A stretch of 64,000 nucleotides of DNA from contig NC_133024.1 in assembly GCF_048771995.1 (NCBI RefSeq), forward strand, positions 90,056,501 to 90,120,500. Direction: 5' to 3'. The DNA is from Taeniopygia guttata (Eukaryota > Chordata > Aves > Passeriformes > Estrildidae). Position 1 is the first letter of the stretch; each line of letters starts with the position of its first letter. This document shows, piece after piece, positions 1 to 13,700 of the stretch. Made by a program: the position numbers and the translations under genes. The notes below the pieces were generated by a model that ran no database searches, was not told the DNA's origin, and saw only the letters and a program-made list of their open reading frames with translations.

Positions 1-1543
1 AACCCTTGTTTTCTCAAAAGTCAGGTTCAACAAGGCAGATGTATTGTCACATCTCCCAGAAGAAGTTGTATTATGTGGTACGAAATTCAGCAAATCCAAA
101 CCCATCTGTGAGAGAAGAGGAGCAATTACGACACTTGAAGAGACTGAGCATATCACCTTACACTCAGCTGAGGTGTGGCTGGCTTGTGTTCGTGCCTACA
201 GTGTTGTGCTGGCCCGATGCTCCAGACACCAGGGCAGACCCAGGGCTGCACCCGAGTTACCAGGTAACTGACACACAACTAAGGGCACATCTAACAAAGC
301 TTTCTGCAGCCCCGACCGGCTGCAGGCAAGAATCCAACTCCTTTCTCTACACCAACTGATTTGGTCCTTGCAGCATAAGAAAAAACATCAAGAACCACCA
401 CACCACACAGAAGGCAAGATGCTATAAAATACTGCTTTGACATAAGATAGAAGCAATTAAGGGGACCACCTGTCAGCACAATCATCTTGCATGTCATTTC
501 AGTTCAAAGTGTTTTAGTTTTGTCCATGGTTCATGATTTTATACTGTCTTGCATCTACAGAAGGCTGTGGCTTAAATGCCACTTGCCAAACAATTAAATA
601 GAAACCCTTTCAGTAGCTCTTAGCTGATCTTCATGTGACCAGAAAACCTACTTGCCACCTCCTCACTGGTCATTACACTAGAAATCAGCTGTTCCACCAG
701 AAGCAGAACACCAGAATCAGGGAATTTCACACAATTAAGGTGGCTCAAACACAGCTACCATCACAATAAGCCACTGTACAGCCACACACCAGCTATAAGT
801 AATTATGATTTTACCTTTCAGTCATCAACATCATAAATAAATGCAGTAGCTCCTTTTGCAAACCACTGTTTCCTGTTGGGGGGATTCAACAGTCCCTTTG
901 GGACTCTGGGTTTGTCCATAGGGCTGGCAAGCCAGGCTCTGCACCAACAGTGGAGGGAAGGAATTTGTGCCAGGGCTGGATCTTACATAAATATTGTATT
1001 TTTCTTTTTTTTTACTACTAAAATCAGCTGTTAAGTAGCTTTTAAGCATCAAAGTCAAACCCAAATGTCTTCAGGGCTGGCTGGAGGGTAATTAAATCAG
1101 AAGCCTGTCCAGTTTTACAGTACTAATTTTCCCTTCTACTAGTCATTCACTCTTTCTATACATACCTCAGGCCAAATTTCTGCATTTTATTTAACACTTT
1201 AAAAATCTTGTTTCAATTGCTACTTTGATAACAGGATTCCCCATGTCATATCTTGGTAACTTTTACTACTTCTCATAAATGACCGCATATACACTTCCTG
1301 GATTCAACAGACAAGTTTACTACTGCTTTTAGTGAATGGAATAATCCTTAAGAACCACTTTCAGTACAAGTGTTTGGAATGTCATTAGTCCAGACCAGGT
1401 TAAGCAATTCAAATAGAGGATAATGACAGATGAACACAAACACTTGGGCTTCTAAAAGAAAAAGGTGAGCTTATAATAATTTACCAAGTGTTCCCCAAAG
1501 AAGAAATTTGAAGGCTTTGAAGAAACAAAAAAGAAAAACGTAC
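1..1543 (-). other. LAMP1: LAMP1 intron 5 (partial)
   Basis: Runs from the GTACGT donor to the left edge. I looked on the minus strand for the next LAMP1 exon (expected after QKDEK) and saw none. No repeat or RNA gene recognised. Confidence 0.8.
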
Positions 1544-1758
1544 CTTTTCATCTTTTTGTTGATAGGTGATGTTAAGCTGCAAGCCCATGTAGGCAAGTAC
1601 ACAGGTTCCATTTGGACCAGTGACATTGTATTTACCAACTGTAGGATTTGGGGGTGATGTTGGTGCTGGGCCAGTTGTTGGAGACTGGCTAGTAGTCTGT
1701 TTAGGAGTTGTAGGCACCACAGTAGTAGTAGAGACCCTATCTTCAGCACATTCTGTCT
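1544..1758 (-). CDS. LAMP1: LAMP1 coding exon 5 (hinge and start of second luminal domain)
   Basis: Acceptor TTTCTCTGCAG, donor GTACGT. Codon 177 is split with exon 4 (Lys). Encodes TECAEDR, a Thr/Pro/Ser hinge, then KYNVTGPNGTCVLAYMGLQLNITYQQKDEK and ends in phase 0. No further LAMP1 exon was found between 1 and 1543. Confidence 0.95.
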
Positions 1759-4700
1759 CTGCAGAGAAAGGAGAACAGTCATTACAAAACAAAATGAAGC
1801 TGTGGGATGATCTACCTTTTTAATCCTCGAGGGAAAGGGCGATGCAGCTTCAAGTAGCTTTTCTCCTAATAAAAGATAATAAACAGTGGTAAAGTATTAC
1901 CTAAACCCTTGTTGCAAAGTTTGAGACACTTTTAAAGCCTGGCATGTGAAAACAACACCTCTGCTGATAATTAACTGAAGTGGTGACCACATCCACTGTC
2001 ATTCAGGTCCATCATTTGCTTTGCCATCAGGTCAGGATAAACCTGACAGAGCCAGTGTTCTGCTGTCTGTCCACAGCCAGGCTGGGATCCCTAGCACGCC
2101 CTGGGCACTTGTATGGGAAAAGCAGAGGAACTGTTCTCCTGCTCACTGTTCAAAGTTGTCTCCCAGGAAATGTGTTCTCCTTCCTCTCACTCTCATTATT
2201 CTGGCAATACCCAGAATAGCCTTAAGATATTGCTCTGGCTCTTCTGTCTTAACAGGGGGATACTGAGACACTGCATCTGATGCCATATTTTCTGCTGTAT
2301 CCTCTCACATCCATCTTCCCTTCAGCCCTGCACAAGGAGCCACCCTCCATGGGGTTAACAAGGCTGTGAAGGTGTGCAAGTTCACCTTCTCTTTTCATCC
2401 AGTCCAGCAGCAACTTCCAAGGGAACAGTGACTGATTTATTTGCCAGAGTACTTGGAAACATGTGGCAGCAAGATCTTAACTTGATCTGGGAGCCAAGAA
2501 CGTTCCTGCATTGAACATCTAAGCCAAAACCAAAGGTCATAACAAAGACATTACTGAAGTAGAGACTTCCATATTCCAAGCCAAGGTCATCTCCACATGC
2601 CAGGGATAACAACTTGCAACTTTTTAAGGACAACAGCAACTGCAGCAACAATCAGCTCTCACTCAAAGGGCCTACTTCTAAAATTTAATGCATACATATT
2701 TCACAGATACAAGACAGCTAATAAATAGCCTTAAACAGTTTAAGCAGCTTAATTTTTGATAATGGCTCAGAAAGAAGAACTGTAATCACACAGTCTGAAG
2801 TCACACACTCCAACACAGCATGCTTTCCTATTTCTACTCCACTCCTGGAAAAGTCCAAGAGCAGAATGAAGGTGGATGAAGGAGGAGTGATCCTGTATTT
2901 TTTAGACTGATACTGGTCTGATCCCAAAATGCAATCATTTCCTAACAAACCATAAAGCATCCTTCTGGGCACTTCAATGGAGAATTACCCTCTATCTGCA
3001 AGACCTCAACAGACAGAGGCTCTTCTGTAAGTTGGCAGAGATGGAAGCATCAAATCACATTGAGTGGAAGTTTAGCCTAGTTGGAGCTTTAATACATTAT
3101 TTTTACTGAACTGATTTAGAGCAGTTTCTAGTAACTCTTCAGGACAGATCAAAAGATGAGATGAATTCTTATGTCTTTTCTTGACAGTTACAGGAAAGCA
3201 GCTGGCAAAACTACCAACAGAGAGAAAATAGAAGTCTCCCTTTCAGAGCTGCAGATAACCACTACCATTCCCTCAGTTACTAATTTCTAGTACACTGACA
3301 GAAGTCACAATTTCTAGTTGTGCAGATGCACTGAATATTGACTCTTCTTCCCTTCAGTGAGTCTTGTACCAATCACCGGCAGAAATATCCTTTCATTAAA
3401 GATTTGCAGAGAAAAAAAAGATTAAGGAAAAAATCCAGATCTAAAGTTTATCAATAACTAGCTGCCTAAGGGACAGGGGAAGGCTCAAGCCTACAAGAAT
3501 GGAACTAGAGGACTACATAAAAGCAGATCTTAAGGTCTTAAAAAGTAAAGTATTACACAGTAGGGAGATTTTAATGAAGTTTTGTAGAAGTTAAAAATCA
3601 GCTTTTTCCAGTATCATGTCTTATGTTTGAGCCTGCTGATAAATGATCACTTATCATACTTACCTGGTAAAACAATTAGATCAAAGTTTCATAATTAGTT
3701 CTGAAGACTGAAGGGTTTGGTGTGGGTTTTTTAAGCATAAATGTAGGTACACATCTTTACTGCAAACTAGTTCACTGAATTGAAAAGTTTGATCAAGGGA
3801 ATGATACATACAGATCTGAGCCAGTCATGTGAAGCAGCTATAAAAGAATTAAATGCCACTATTATCATGCATCAGGCAAGGTATTTTTCACAGAAATGGA
3901 CAAGGTAAAGATACTCCAGTAAAAGGCACTTGTTCATTGTATCTATTCCATGCTAGCACCGGCTACCCTTGTTTTTAATATTTGTTTCAACTTAGCAGGT
4001 TCATAAATGAGCTTGACAGCTGAAGAAAAGTTCTACATCCCACAGAAAACAAAGACTCTAAAAGTAAGGCAAAGACTTATCACTGCTTAAGATAGTATGG
4101 GTGATCAGTTTATACAGCTCTTTTGTGTTTGAAGACTGCTGCCACAAAACTAAAGGACATGAACACACCATGAAGTAACTGGCCTTTAATATTTTGAAGT
4201 AAAGTTCCACACTACTTTTCAAAACAAACAATCAGCATAAAAATCTAACTTTGTGATTGTCCCTGAAGGAGAAAAACCTGACTTTAAAACCTCCTGTAGG
4301 AAGATGTACATTTCTGCTCTCTACAGACCAATTCTCTCCTGTCTGCCATTATTTCACTAATTTTCCCTAGAGCACACAGTAACTAGTTCAAATTACTTTG
4401 GTAGAGGCCATAATGCTTTGAAGTTATCAGATACTTCTTAAAATAGGATTTTGGCCATGTGCCCACTCAACCTACTGCAGCATGTGTTTAACACCCATAC
4501 TCATGAAGAGTACAGCACAATACCCATGGGAACCCAGGGTACTATCCCCTAGCCACAGATGCCAACATCCTACAGAGAAAACCTGGGGCAAATCCATTCA
4601 TTTCAAAAGATGCTGTTGTCAGAGTTTTAGATGCAGCTTGTATTCACCTTAAATATGATTAGTCAGGACTTAAAAGGAAATAACCTATTGTTGGAAATAT

Positions 4701-7700
4701 TACCTCATCAAGTACATTTTCTGTTACAAGATACTTACTGTTCACACTTAAAGTTCCATTTGTGAGATAGGCTTCCAAAGTGACATTGCTAAAAGTAACA
4801 TTCACATTCTTCATATTGATGTGCTTGGAGTTGATGCATCTGTATTGTGTGCCCATATGTGCCTGAATGATACTTTTATGTGATACAGTCTTCATGCCTC
4901 CTGTAAAAAAACACTTTGCATTAGTATGTACCAGTATTCAAATAAAAGACTTAGTATTACATCTGGAAGGGTTTCGCAGTAACAACAGAAAGTTTTTTAT
5001 TTTACCTGTAGTTGAATTTGGGAATAAAGTTGCATCTGACAGATTGTAGTGGAAAACTAATTCTTCAACTTGGTACTTGTCTGCAGATTCTGAAAAATTC
5101 AGGCTTAAGGAATGTCCTCCTCCAAAATCCAATACCAGAATTGGATGAGATGCATTATCTTTACCACATGAGCTCTGTGAGTCTACTGAAGCATTTTGTG
5201 GAAGAAAAAAGTGTACAAACTGTAGGGTAGAAAATAAAACACATGAAAGCTTTTCCTCACAGCTTTTTAAATATCATCTGAAACTCTTACAAATATACAT
5301 CAGACATTAATATATCAGATGTCTACTTATACACCAGTATATAGCAAACAGCATGTTACTGACATTCAAGTTTGAGAATCTTGCTCTCTGAAATTGGAGG
5401 ACTACACAGTAGATACTCACAGCACCTCTTAGATACTTCTTCCTTCTAAACCAGTAATATAAATTTGCAGGTACTTCTGTACTACAAGAATCAAATATGG
5501 CAAAATCTGGATATGTGGAAAATGGGAGAACTTAATCTTTGCTTCTTGCAGTACAACTGAGCAAGAACAAAAGTGAATGGTACATCCTATGTAGCTTGGC
5601 TGTAATACTTTATTACACATTGTGAAGAAATGTGATATCTGAAGACCAATACAACATTTACTGTGAAGTTCTGAGCTTACTGCTTACAATAAGAAACAGA
5701 AAAAAGTATGTTATGAAAGAAATCAGTTCTGAATGCAAACACATAAACCAGTATCAGCAGGATTTTAGTCCATCAGCACCACTGAAAATATGGATTATAC
5801 AATATAAGACTCAGTTCAAATCACACATAGCAAGTGCACCACTGGTAAAGTAGTAGGATTTTTTTAACCTTGTATTACACTGATGGCAAGGAAAAAAATA
5901 CCAACAATGCAAAACTGCAATAACCCCCAATTCCTATTCAGTAGTGAAGATACAAAAACCCCCAAAACTCATTTATTAAGACAATTCTTAATTTTCCATT
6001 AACAAGCTTTTGCTGTTAATATGGAACAATTTGTAAGACTGCACTAATCTGTAGATGCACTGAAATCTACGTTGGAAGGTCACAGATTTCCAGGGTTTAA
6101 AAAGTCTAAAAGCCACATTTCAGTTCATATTTAGTGAGTGTGACCAAGTTACCAAAAGAGAACTAGCAGTATTTTTGCCATTACAGTTCAAGTGAAAGCT
6201 ATTTTAGTTATCAACAGGATGGTGTGGAATTTCAGTCACAACAGTAATTTCACATGTTTTGTTTGTGATTGTTTCAGGCAGCCTCAACCTTGCTGTTTAA
6301 TTATAAGAAGCATCCATAATAAGGAAAAGCTGATGCAAGATGACTGGAGAGTAAAAATCTTTGTTGAAGCAGTTTTTCATACATAGCTACTCAGAGAAAG
6401 TTTAAATACTGCACACATGCAAAGATACCACATATTTTATAAATACTAAAAATACTAATAAATGACAAGCAGCAAGATATTCACGGCCCTTACCTCTTTT
6501 TGCACATTTGTTTTGTATTCCACTGAGAAGGCTACTGTCAAATCAGCAAGTATGCAGACCTTACCACTTGAATCTTTCACTTCAAATGAAGAGGAAGCCT
6601 GTAAAAAGCCTGATAAAAATAAAAGTGGTTAACTTGGTGTCACATGAAGTTGCATTTTTAATCCCAAAGAGACAAATATGTACGGCTGTACATTTTGGGA
6701 GTAAAACATAAGCATGAGTTGAGTTTGGAAACTTGGGCATTAACAGTCTCTGGATTAGCTTCAACATCACTAACAAACAGAAGATAAATTAAACACCTCA
6801 TTTATCAAACTGCAAAGCCACCCAAACCAAAACTGTTGACATTCCAGGTCCTAAGAGATAAGAAAGACATGCAACAAACACCAGTCATAGTGTTCAAGGC
6901 AGCTGCAGTGTTCTCTGCACACAGCAACCATTTTACCATCTTCAGACAGACCTGGCTTAGCCTATTTGATCCTGCACGCCTCCAGCACTCTGCCTTTCCC
7001 CCACAGCACACCATGCAGCCTTCACTCCTGCTGTACCAGGACACTCAGCTGTACATGCACTGAATGCAGCATTTAGAAAGCCTGGATTGACTGCAGATGT
7101 TTTGAAGGCACTGCCAAAAATAGCATGATAGAGCATGCTACCATTTCCAGGAGAACTTCTCTCTACTGTCCTCACACTCTCCACACTTTAGAGGAGGAGG
7201 AGGAGGCCAAGACCTTGACACAGACTGAGGTTATGTTTTCCTGACTGGTTTAAGCTAAACTCAGACTGAGCGGCTGAGAAAAGCAGAGCAAAGCCTTTCT
7301 GCCCGTTGTTCCATTCCAGCCTCTATGCTCAGAGCACACTGAGTACAAGTGCCCAAAGTACTGACTTAACAGAGCAAGAACACACAGCAAGGGGAGCAGT
7401 CATCCTTTCTGATGGCAGCATGGACTGGCACCAGTGTGACCAGTGCCCACTGCCAACAAAGCTTCACACAGGGGATACGCTGTGGCAGGCTGGAAACAGC
7501 TGGAAAGCTGGTCATCTACTTAATTTGTAGCAAGGGATACCTGACAGTGCTCCTGCACTTGACCAGTTCTTTATTTTAGAATCTTTTATTTTGCAGATTC
7601 TCAATTTGTTACCGCCACCACCCCCCAAATGAACCTCACTGCAAAAAGCCTGCACCATTTTCATGCCAGCACTTTATCAGTTTGCATTTGCAACAACTTC

Positions 7701-10700
7701 AGTCTTGCAGAAAACCTGATAAAAAAACAGCTGCAAGACATAAGTCATTATCACAAGCAAATAAGCTTTGAGGAGTCAAACATGCTAATCCATTCAACTG
7801 CTGATAATAGCAAAGCGATCCAGATGAGGGATTATCCATTAGCTAGCTTCCCTCCCTGAGTAAGGAAGTTTAAAAAAAAAAATCTTAAAACTTTTCACTG
7901 CAAAACTATGGTGTATACAATTGTATGAAGACAATTATTAGGAAAAATTGGACTTTTGTCAGCTGGACTTGAGTAGAAGGCACATCAGTTGCAGGAACAC
8001 ATTGGAAACTATTTCTCTGGCACCCAGCAAGCATTTTCCCTTGTCGCCTTCCCTTAGCAACAGCACATCCTCTCCCAGCAGTAAGGAGGGCAAAGCTGAA
8101 ACTGGAATTCATTCAACTTTACCCAGTTTTTGGAGAATCTAGACTTGAAATCAGAGATAGACAGAAGAAAGAAAATGCTTAAGAACCGATAGGGTAGAAA
8201 ACTTATTTCAAATGAAAACTGTCCTTTTATTATGTTCAGCATAAAATGTTCATTAAGGAGTACACATTAATAAAGAAATGTTATTTACTACAATTCAGAG
8301 CAGTATCAGAAACATGTTCATCCACATGGAAGTTTCAATTTACATTTACATCTGGAACTTGTTTACATTTCATGCAAGCACTAGTTTTCTCCAAAGCAAG
8401 CTGTTTAGACTTTTCTGAAGAGTTCTAGCACAGTGTAGAAAAGAGTAGAGGCAGGGAATAAGAATCCATTGCTCCTTGAACTAACATTATGACTGAAAAC
8501 CTTCAGTGTGCATGCAGACTCCCTGGTTTGGTAGCTATTAAAATCCTGGCATTTTAGAGCTAAAAATAATGAAGTAACTGAGTAAAATAATGAAAGAAAA
8601 ACAATTTTTAAAAGAAATTAAGGGGAAAGAAAAGACTGAAAAACAATTAAGAAAAATGTTGCTGGCCTAAATGAAAACATGACAGACCTATCCATTACAA
8701 ATGATTCAGAGAACAACAGACAATGAAGAGGTACCAGAAAGCATCAAATGGAAGACAAATTCTAGTAATGAAGAGCTGATAAATCACCCTCAGCAAGTTT
8801 AAAGAATAAGGGGTATGAATACACATTAAATAGTAACATCTGCATAACTACTAGATTTTTGTAAGGTTTAAGTAATATGAATCCTGATTTCATTACTGTG
8901 AAACAAATGCTATAAAATCCCAGTCCTTCTTAAGAACTATTCAGCAGCTGCTGAATTTGCAGTTTCAGTGATGAGACAGACACATCCAGCATGAGACACC
9001 AAGTGTCCTTGATGGAGTGGTGAGAGCTGTTTCACTGGAAGTAAGGCAACACTCACAAGGATGGTGATCAGAGAGAACTGAACTGCAGCATCATCTGCTC
9101 CCAAGGTCCTAAAGGAATGCAGACGAAACCAAGTGAAACAAATGGGACATAGAAGCAAAAAAAATTAGGAAAAAAACACTGAAGAACAAATCAAGACACT
9201 GAAAGAAAGGTCCCGCCACCTCTGCTCCAGCCAGTTTAAGGCACAGGAACAGCTCGCAGGAAAGCAGCTGTTGAGTTTTGTGAAGGCAGTTCCCATGTCG
9301 AGTAGTGATTAATGCATGAATCATCACCAGCCCACAAACACTGCAAGCCTACAGTCAAAATGTCAAAGACTACAGAAAAGCAAACTGATGTAGAATCAAT
9401 CCATCCTGGAAATATTTCTAATAAAGTTACATAATGTATTGTTTAATTCTATCAGGGCATATCTACAAGTTGAGAATATTGTTTGTACATCTCATAACAA
9501 TATCATTCTTTGCAGTTAAACACAAAAACTGATACAACCCCCAGATTCTTAACTTTAGGCTTTAAATGCTCCTCTTAATAAACTGCAGAGCCCTCTATCA
9601 CAACTACCTGTGGCACAGCAAGTGCAGTACTTCAATTTAAAGGAAGCAATCCAAGACCTTTCAATAGCAAAAAGTAAGTTTTGTTATGTTCATATTCATT
9701 TGATGGGAAGCCCTGCATTATGGATACTAGTCAAGGAATTACCAAAAATGTACTATCATCAAAGAAATTTCCCTTGGTTCCGATGCTTCCTTTGTATTCC
9801 AGTAAGTTCAAAAAAAAAAAAAAAAAAGGACTACTTATAATGTTTATTCTAGCAGCATATTTTCAATTGAAAATCATAAGACAAACTCTTCCTTTAGACC
9901 TCATTTCTGCAATTACAGTCTCATGCAAGAAAACACTTAAGGTAACTGTTAAAGCAACACCTAAAGATCTTGCTTGAATTAAATCCAGCCTCCTTCTTTA
10001 TCTAACATACCTACCTCAAAAAACCCAAAGTATATTAACAGTCTGAGATAAAATAACTAAGTCAAACAAAATAAATACTTCCTTGATTGTCTAACAATTT
10101 ATCTTAAAGAAATCCACCTCATAAAGTTGTTTGTTCTAAACCGAAAACTACAAAGCTAATAAAACAATCTAACACATGCTTTCAGGTTCCAGCTTTTTTA
10201 TAACTGAAATCCTGTTAGTCAAACACAGCTACCCACTATTTATTCTCCCATATAATGGAAACCTAAGGGAGAGAGACAAATGGTTGTTGTATGCTAGAAA
10301 ACTAAGTATATTTAATGGTAGTTGTCTACACCATCTGCTTGCAAAGAGGCTTCAGTTACTACAGTTAATGATTTACTTCGCCTCCAATTTTTATTAGAAA
10401 TATGGAACACTGACAATAACGAAAAACAAAAGCTACTTCTGGATAATCTGGGGTTTATTACCACAGTGATGTTTCCTGCATAAGTAAAAACTTCTTGAGC
10501 ATTGTTCTCCCTCATGAAATAAAGGACAGTAAGCCATCCAAATCGACCTGGGCACACATCCCGTATCATGTCTTTTAAGCCATAAAGATATGCAGAGGAT
10601 GGTACTGTCTGCAGTTACCTCAACTGCCTACAATGTTCAGGAAGAAAACCATGGTTGCAGCACAGCACAGCTGCCAGTTCCTGGGATGTGCTATGATGGG

Positions 10701-13700
10701 GTTCCGAGTATCCCACAGCCTGGTCACACCCATGGACTCTCCTCAGCTCCAGCCCACCCTGGAAATACTGCGCAGCAGCACTCCAGGGTAAGGGATGCCA
10801 GCCCCACATAATCACTCTGTACTAAGCTGCAGCACTGATGTGTTGCCTTGCACCTTTGCCCAGATGTTCTCATGGCAAACACAGCAAACACTGCTATCTG
10901 TGGGGCATTAATCCAAGGAGATAAGAAATGCTGGTTATTATCTAAAGAAGGTTTATTTTCTATTGTATATGTTAACTAAAATGCCCAGTAATTTACTCAT
11001 TCTGATGGTTCACAATGATCCTGTCATCTCAGTGCCATTTTGTGAACAGTGGTAATTTCAGTCACCACTTTTAACTCCCAAATCTATGCCAGAGAATAGA
11101 ATGGAAAAATCTCCAAGGAGTTACACTCTCCAACAATGCTATGTCTTCCAATGTATGCACTACTCCCAGAGGGACACCAGGTACAAGTCCTTTATCAGAA
11201 TACCAAGTCAAGATCACTTCCTTAGGATTCGGAACCTATACCACCTCGGGATAATACAGAAAGAAAAACACAGGAACAACTGAAAGCAGGAAAATCCCTT
11301 GATAGGCTTGACATACAAAACACTTTGCAGGAGGTCAGACGGTCTCCATAAAATTATGAGTTACATTTACCTTTCACCAATGGACACATGAGACTGAATG
11401 CTGGCTACCTCGAAAGCTGGCAGGAAAAGACAAAGGTGGACCCACACAGTTGTGGAGAAAGGGAGAACAGAGCTTAATTCAAGGATGCATGAGAGCACTT
11501 TTGGGGATAAGAGAACCAGCGGCACTTGTGCAGGTGCAGCACCTGATTGTATCAAGTTCCTGATCCAGCCCAGAATATGCATCCTTGCCAACCGAGAGAC
11601 AAATTCATGTAATTTCAGATTATGGTTTTGATATTGTTGACTTCAATCAAGGCAGTAAACATTCTGTTTTCCAATTTCAGTTCAGAGATTAATAACTTCT
11701 GTCTTTATAAGCCAATTTATACAAATACAAAAGCATTAGAAAGGAAAGGCTATCTAACAGCCATACACTTGCCATTTGACCAGAGAATTGCACAACACGC
11801 ATCAAGTTTAGTCACATGAAACTTCTTTATGGCTTCCTATCTAAAGGAAGGAAATCTTGGGATAGCTCTACAGCAAATGATTGCATGAGTGCACTGGGAG
11901 AGCTGAACTCCTCTGGCTAGACCGTTTTCAGTATTCACACAAGTCCATTTTGCACTGGCTCTGCTTAGTGCCGCTGTATCACACCACACAACTAATACAC
12001 ATTCTTCAAGGCAGCTGCCAGCCCCAAACAATGTTTTGAAGAAAGGAGCACTGTGTGACAATTTAAAGAGAAAGCTTCCCCAGAGGAGAGGATATTGGAC
12101 ATAAGGCAATAAACTTAACTGCCTGAGTAAAACTAGTCTCCTAGTCTTACACAGTAGATCTTAACCCTGTCAAGGAATGTAAAAGTACAGTACCATATGG
12201 AGTGAAGTCTTGTTAAGAAAACAGATGTCATCAGAAGTTTAATACAAGAAAACCAAATGTATTAACTGTGAATTACTGTGCTCAAGGCTGAACACTGCAG
12301 AGGGAACAAGTACCCTCTGAAGCACATTTAAACTCTGTACTCTTAATGTGAGGGTGCACCTAAGACTCTCACATTTAGAACTAACAGTAGAAAAAGTAGT
12401 ACTGATAGTCAGTGGTGCTGTCAAAGGACAGAGAAGGTTAAGAAACTGTTATACTAAAACTGAAAGGGACACCAGTCCATCTTGAAGTCAGATGACCAAA
12501 AACTGTGGAATCCTAATTTACATATGTAATAATGTACATAAGGTACATTTAAAAGTATGCAATACAGAATCAGGATAATGCAAGGGATTGTTCAAAGGGC
12601 TGTTGTAATTCCCACCACTTACATGCCAAAAGTGTCTTCTGCCAAGCTTAAGAGAACACATACCAAAAAATCCATTTCGGCACCAGCACCAAAGACAAAC
12701 TGTTGAAGCTGAAACAAGCAAAAGCGAGGTGTGCCTTTTGCTAGAAATAAACTTTTATCTTTGAGACCTACAAAGGCTTATCAGAGGTAATAGCAGTTAA
12801 TGTTGCAACAAAGTATCAATTTTTAAGTCAGGCTCCTCTGTACTTAGAGGCAATTCTTCACTTTGTCATCTGCTACAGAGTAGAAAACATCCTAATCGCT
12901 GCAGAACAATCTAGAAGCAGGTTACACGAAAAATAAAACTCCTTGGTCAGCCTGAACAGAAACCTTGGAAACATATCTCAAAAATGGCATGCCAGGGAAT
13001 CTGCAGAGTTCTCAGCAAGCAAGAAGTTACTTCATGAGTCAAAAAAGCTGCTGAAGTCAAAGCCAAGTAACCTATCACATGATGACTGTCACACTAATTC
13101 AGATCCTTAGAGACTGTGTCAACACACTTCAAGCAGCTATCAAGCAAACAGTGTCAAGTGCAGCAATAGGTAAAGCAGTATTTCCAAAGTTGCTCAACAT
13201 TAAAGCAGTTAGATTTTGTGAAAATCAAGTTATACTGGTCTGTTTCAAATTCCCAATAATGCCAAACCTGAACAAAACAATTCAGTACCATATTGCTCAC
13301 TGGCTGGAATTAAATATCAAGTTTCTCAACTATCTCTATATTGGTAGCAAGGTTTGAAATTCCTCTTTGGACTAGAGTTGCACAACAGAAACATGTGGAT
13401 TATACGTCAGCGACTCTGAAATGGCATCACACTATCTTGAAAAACTAATTTTCCCTTCTGCAATTCTCAAACACTTCATTTTTTATTCACTACACAGGTT
13501 CTGATTCTAATCTTAAATTTTCAGGAAAGTGTTCTGTGATGTGCCTGTGTTTCAGTAACGAAAAAATGTACGGGTGCTCTAGATCTCAGAGAGCACAAGC
13601 AGCTCTGTTGGGTTTGGCACACAACCCAACTGACTCATTGTGCTCAACAACAGAAATGCACCATCTTACTCAGTATTTCAAAAAGCAGCAGCTAAGTTTG

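Noticed and set aside
1-1543. Search for LAMP1 exon 6 at the left edge
   Set aside because: No minus-strand segment matched the expected continuation after QKDEK with splice sites; the exon must lie outside the window.
9610-9840. ORF ending in an A-run that could look like a retroposed gene
   Set aside because: The A18 run alone is not evidence. The upstream sequence matches no gene I recognise and no target-site duplication is evident.
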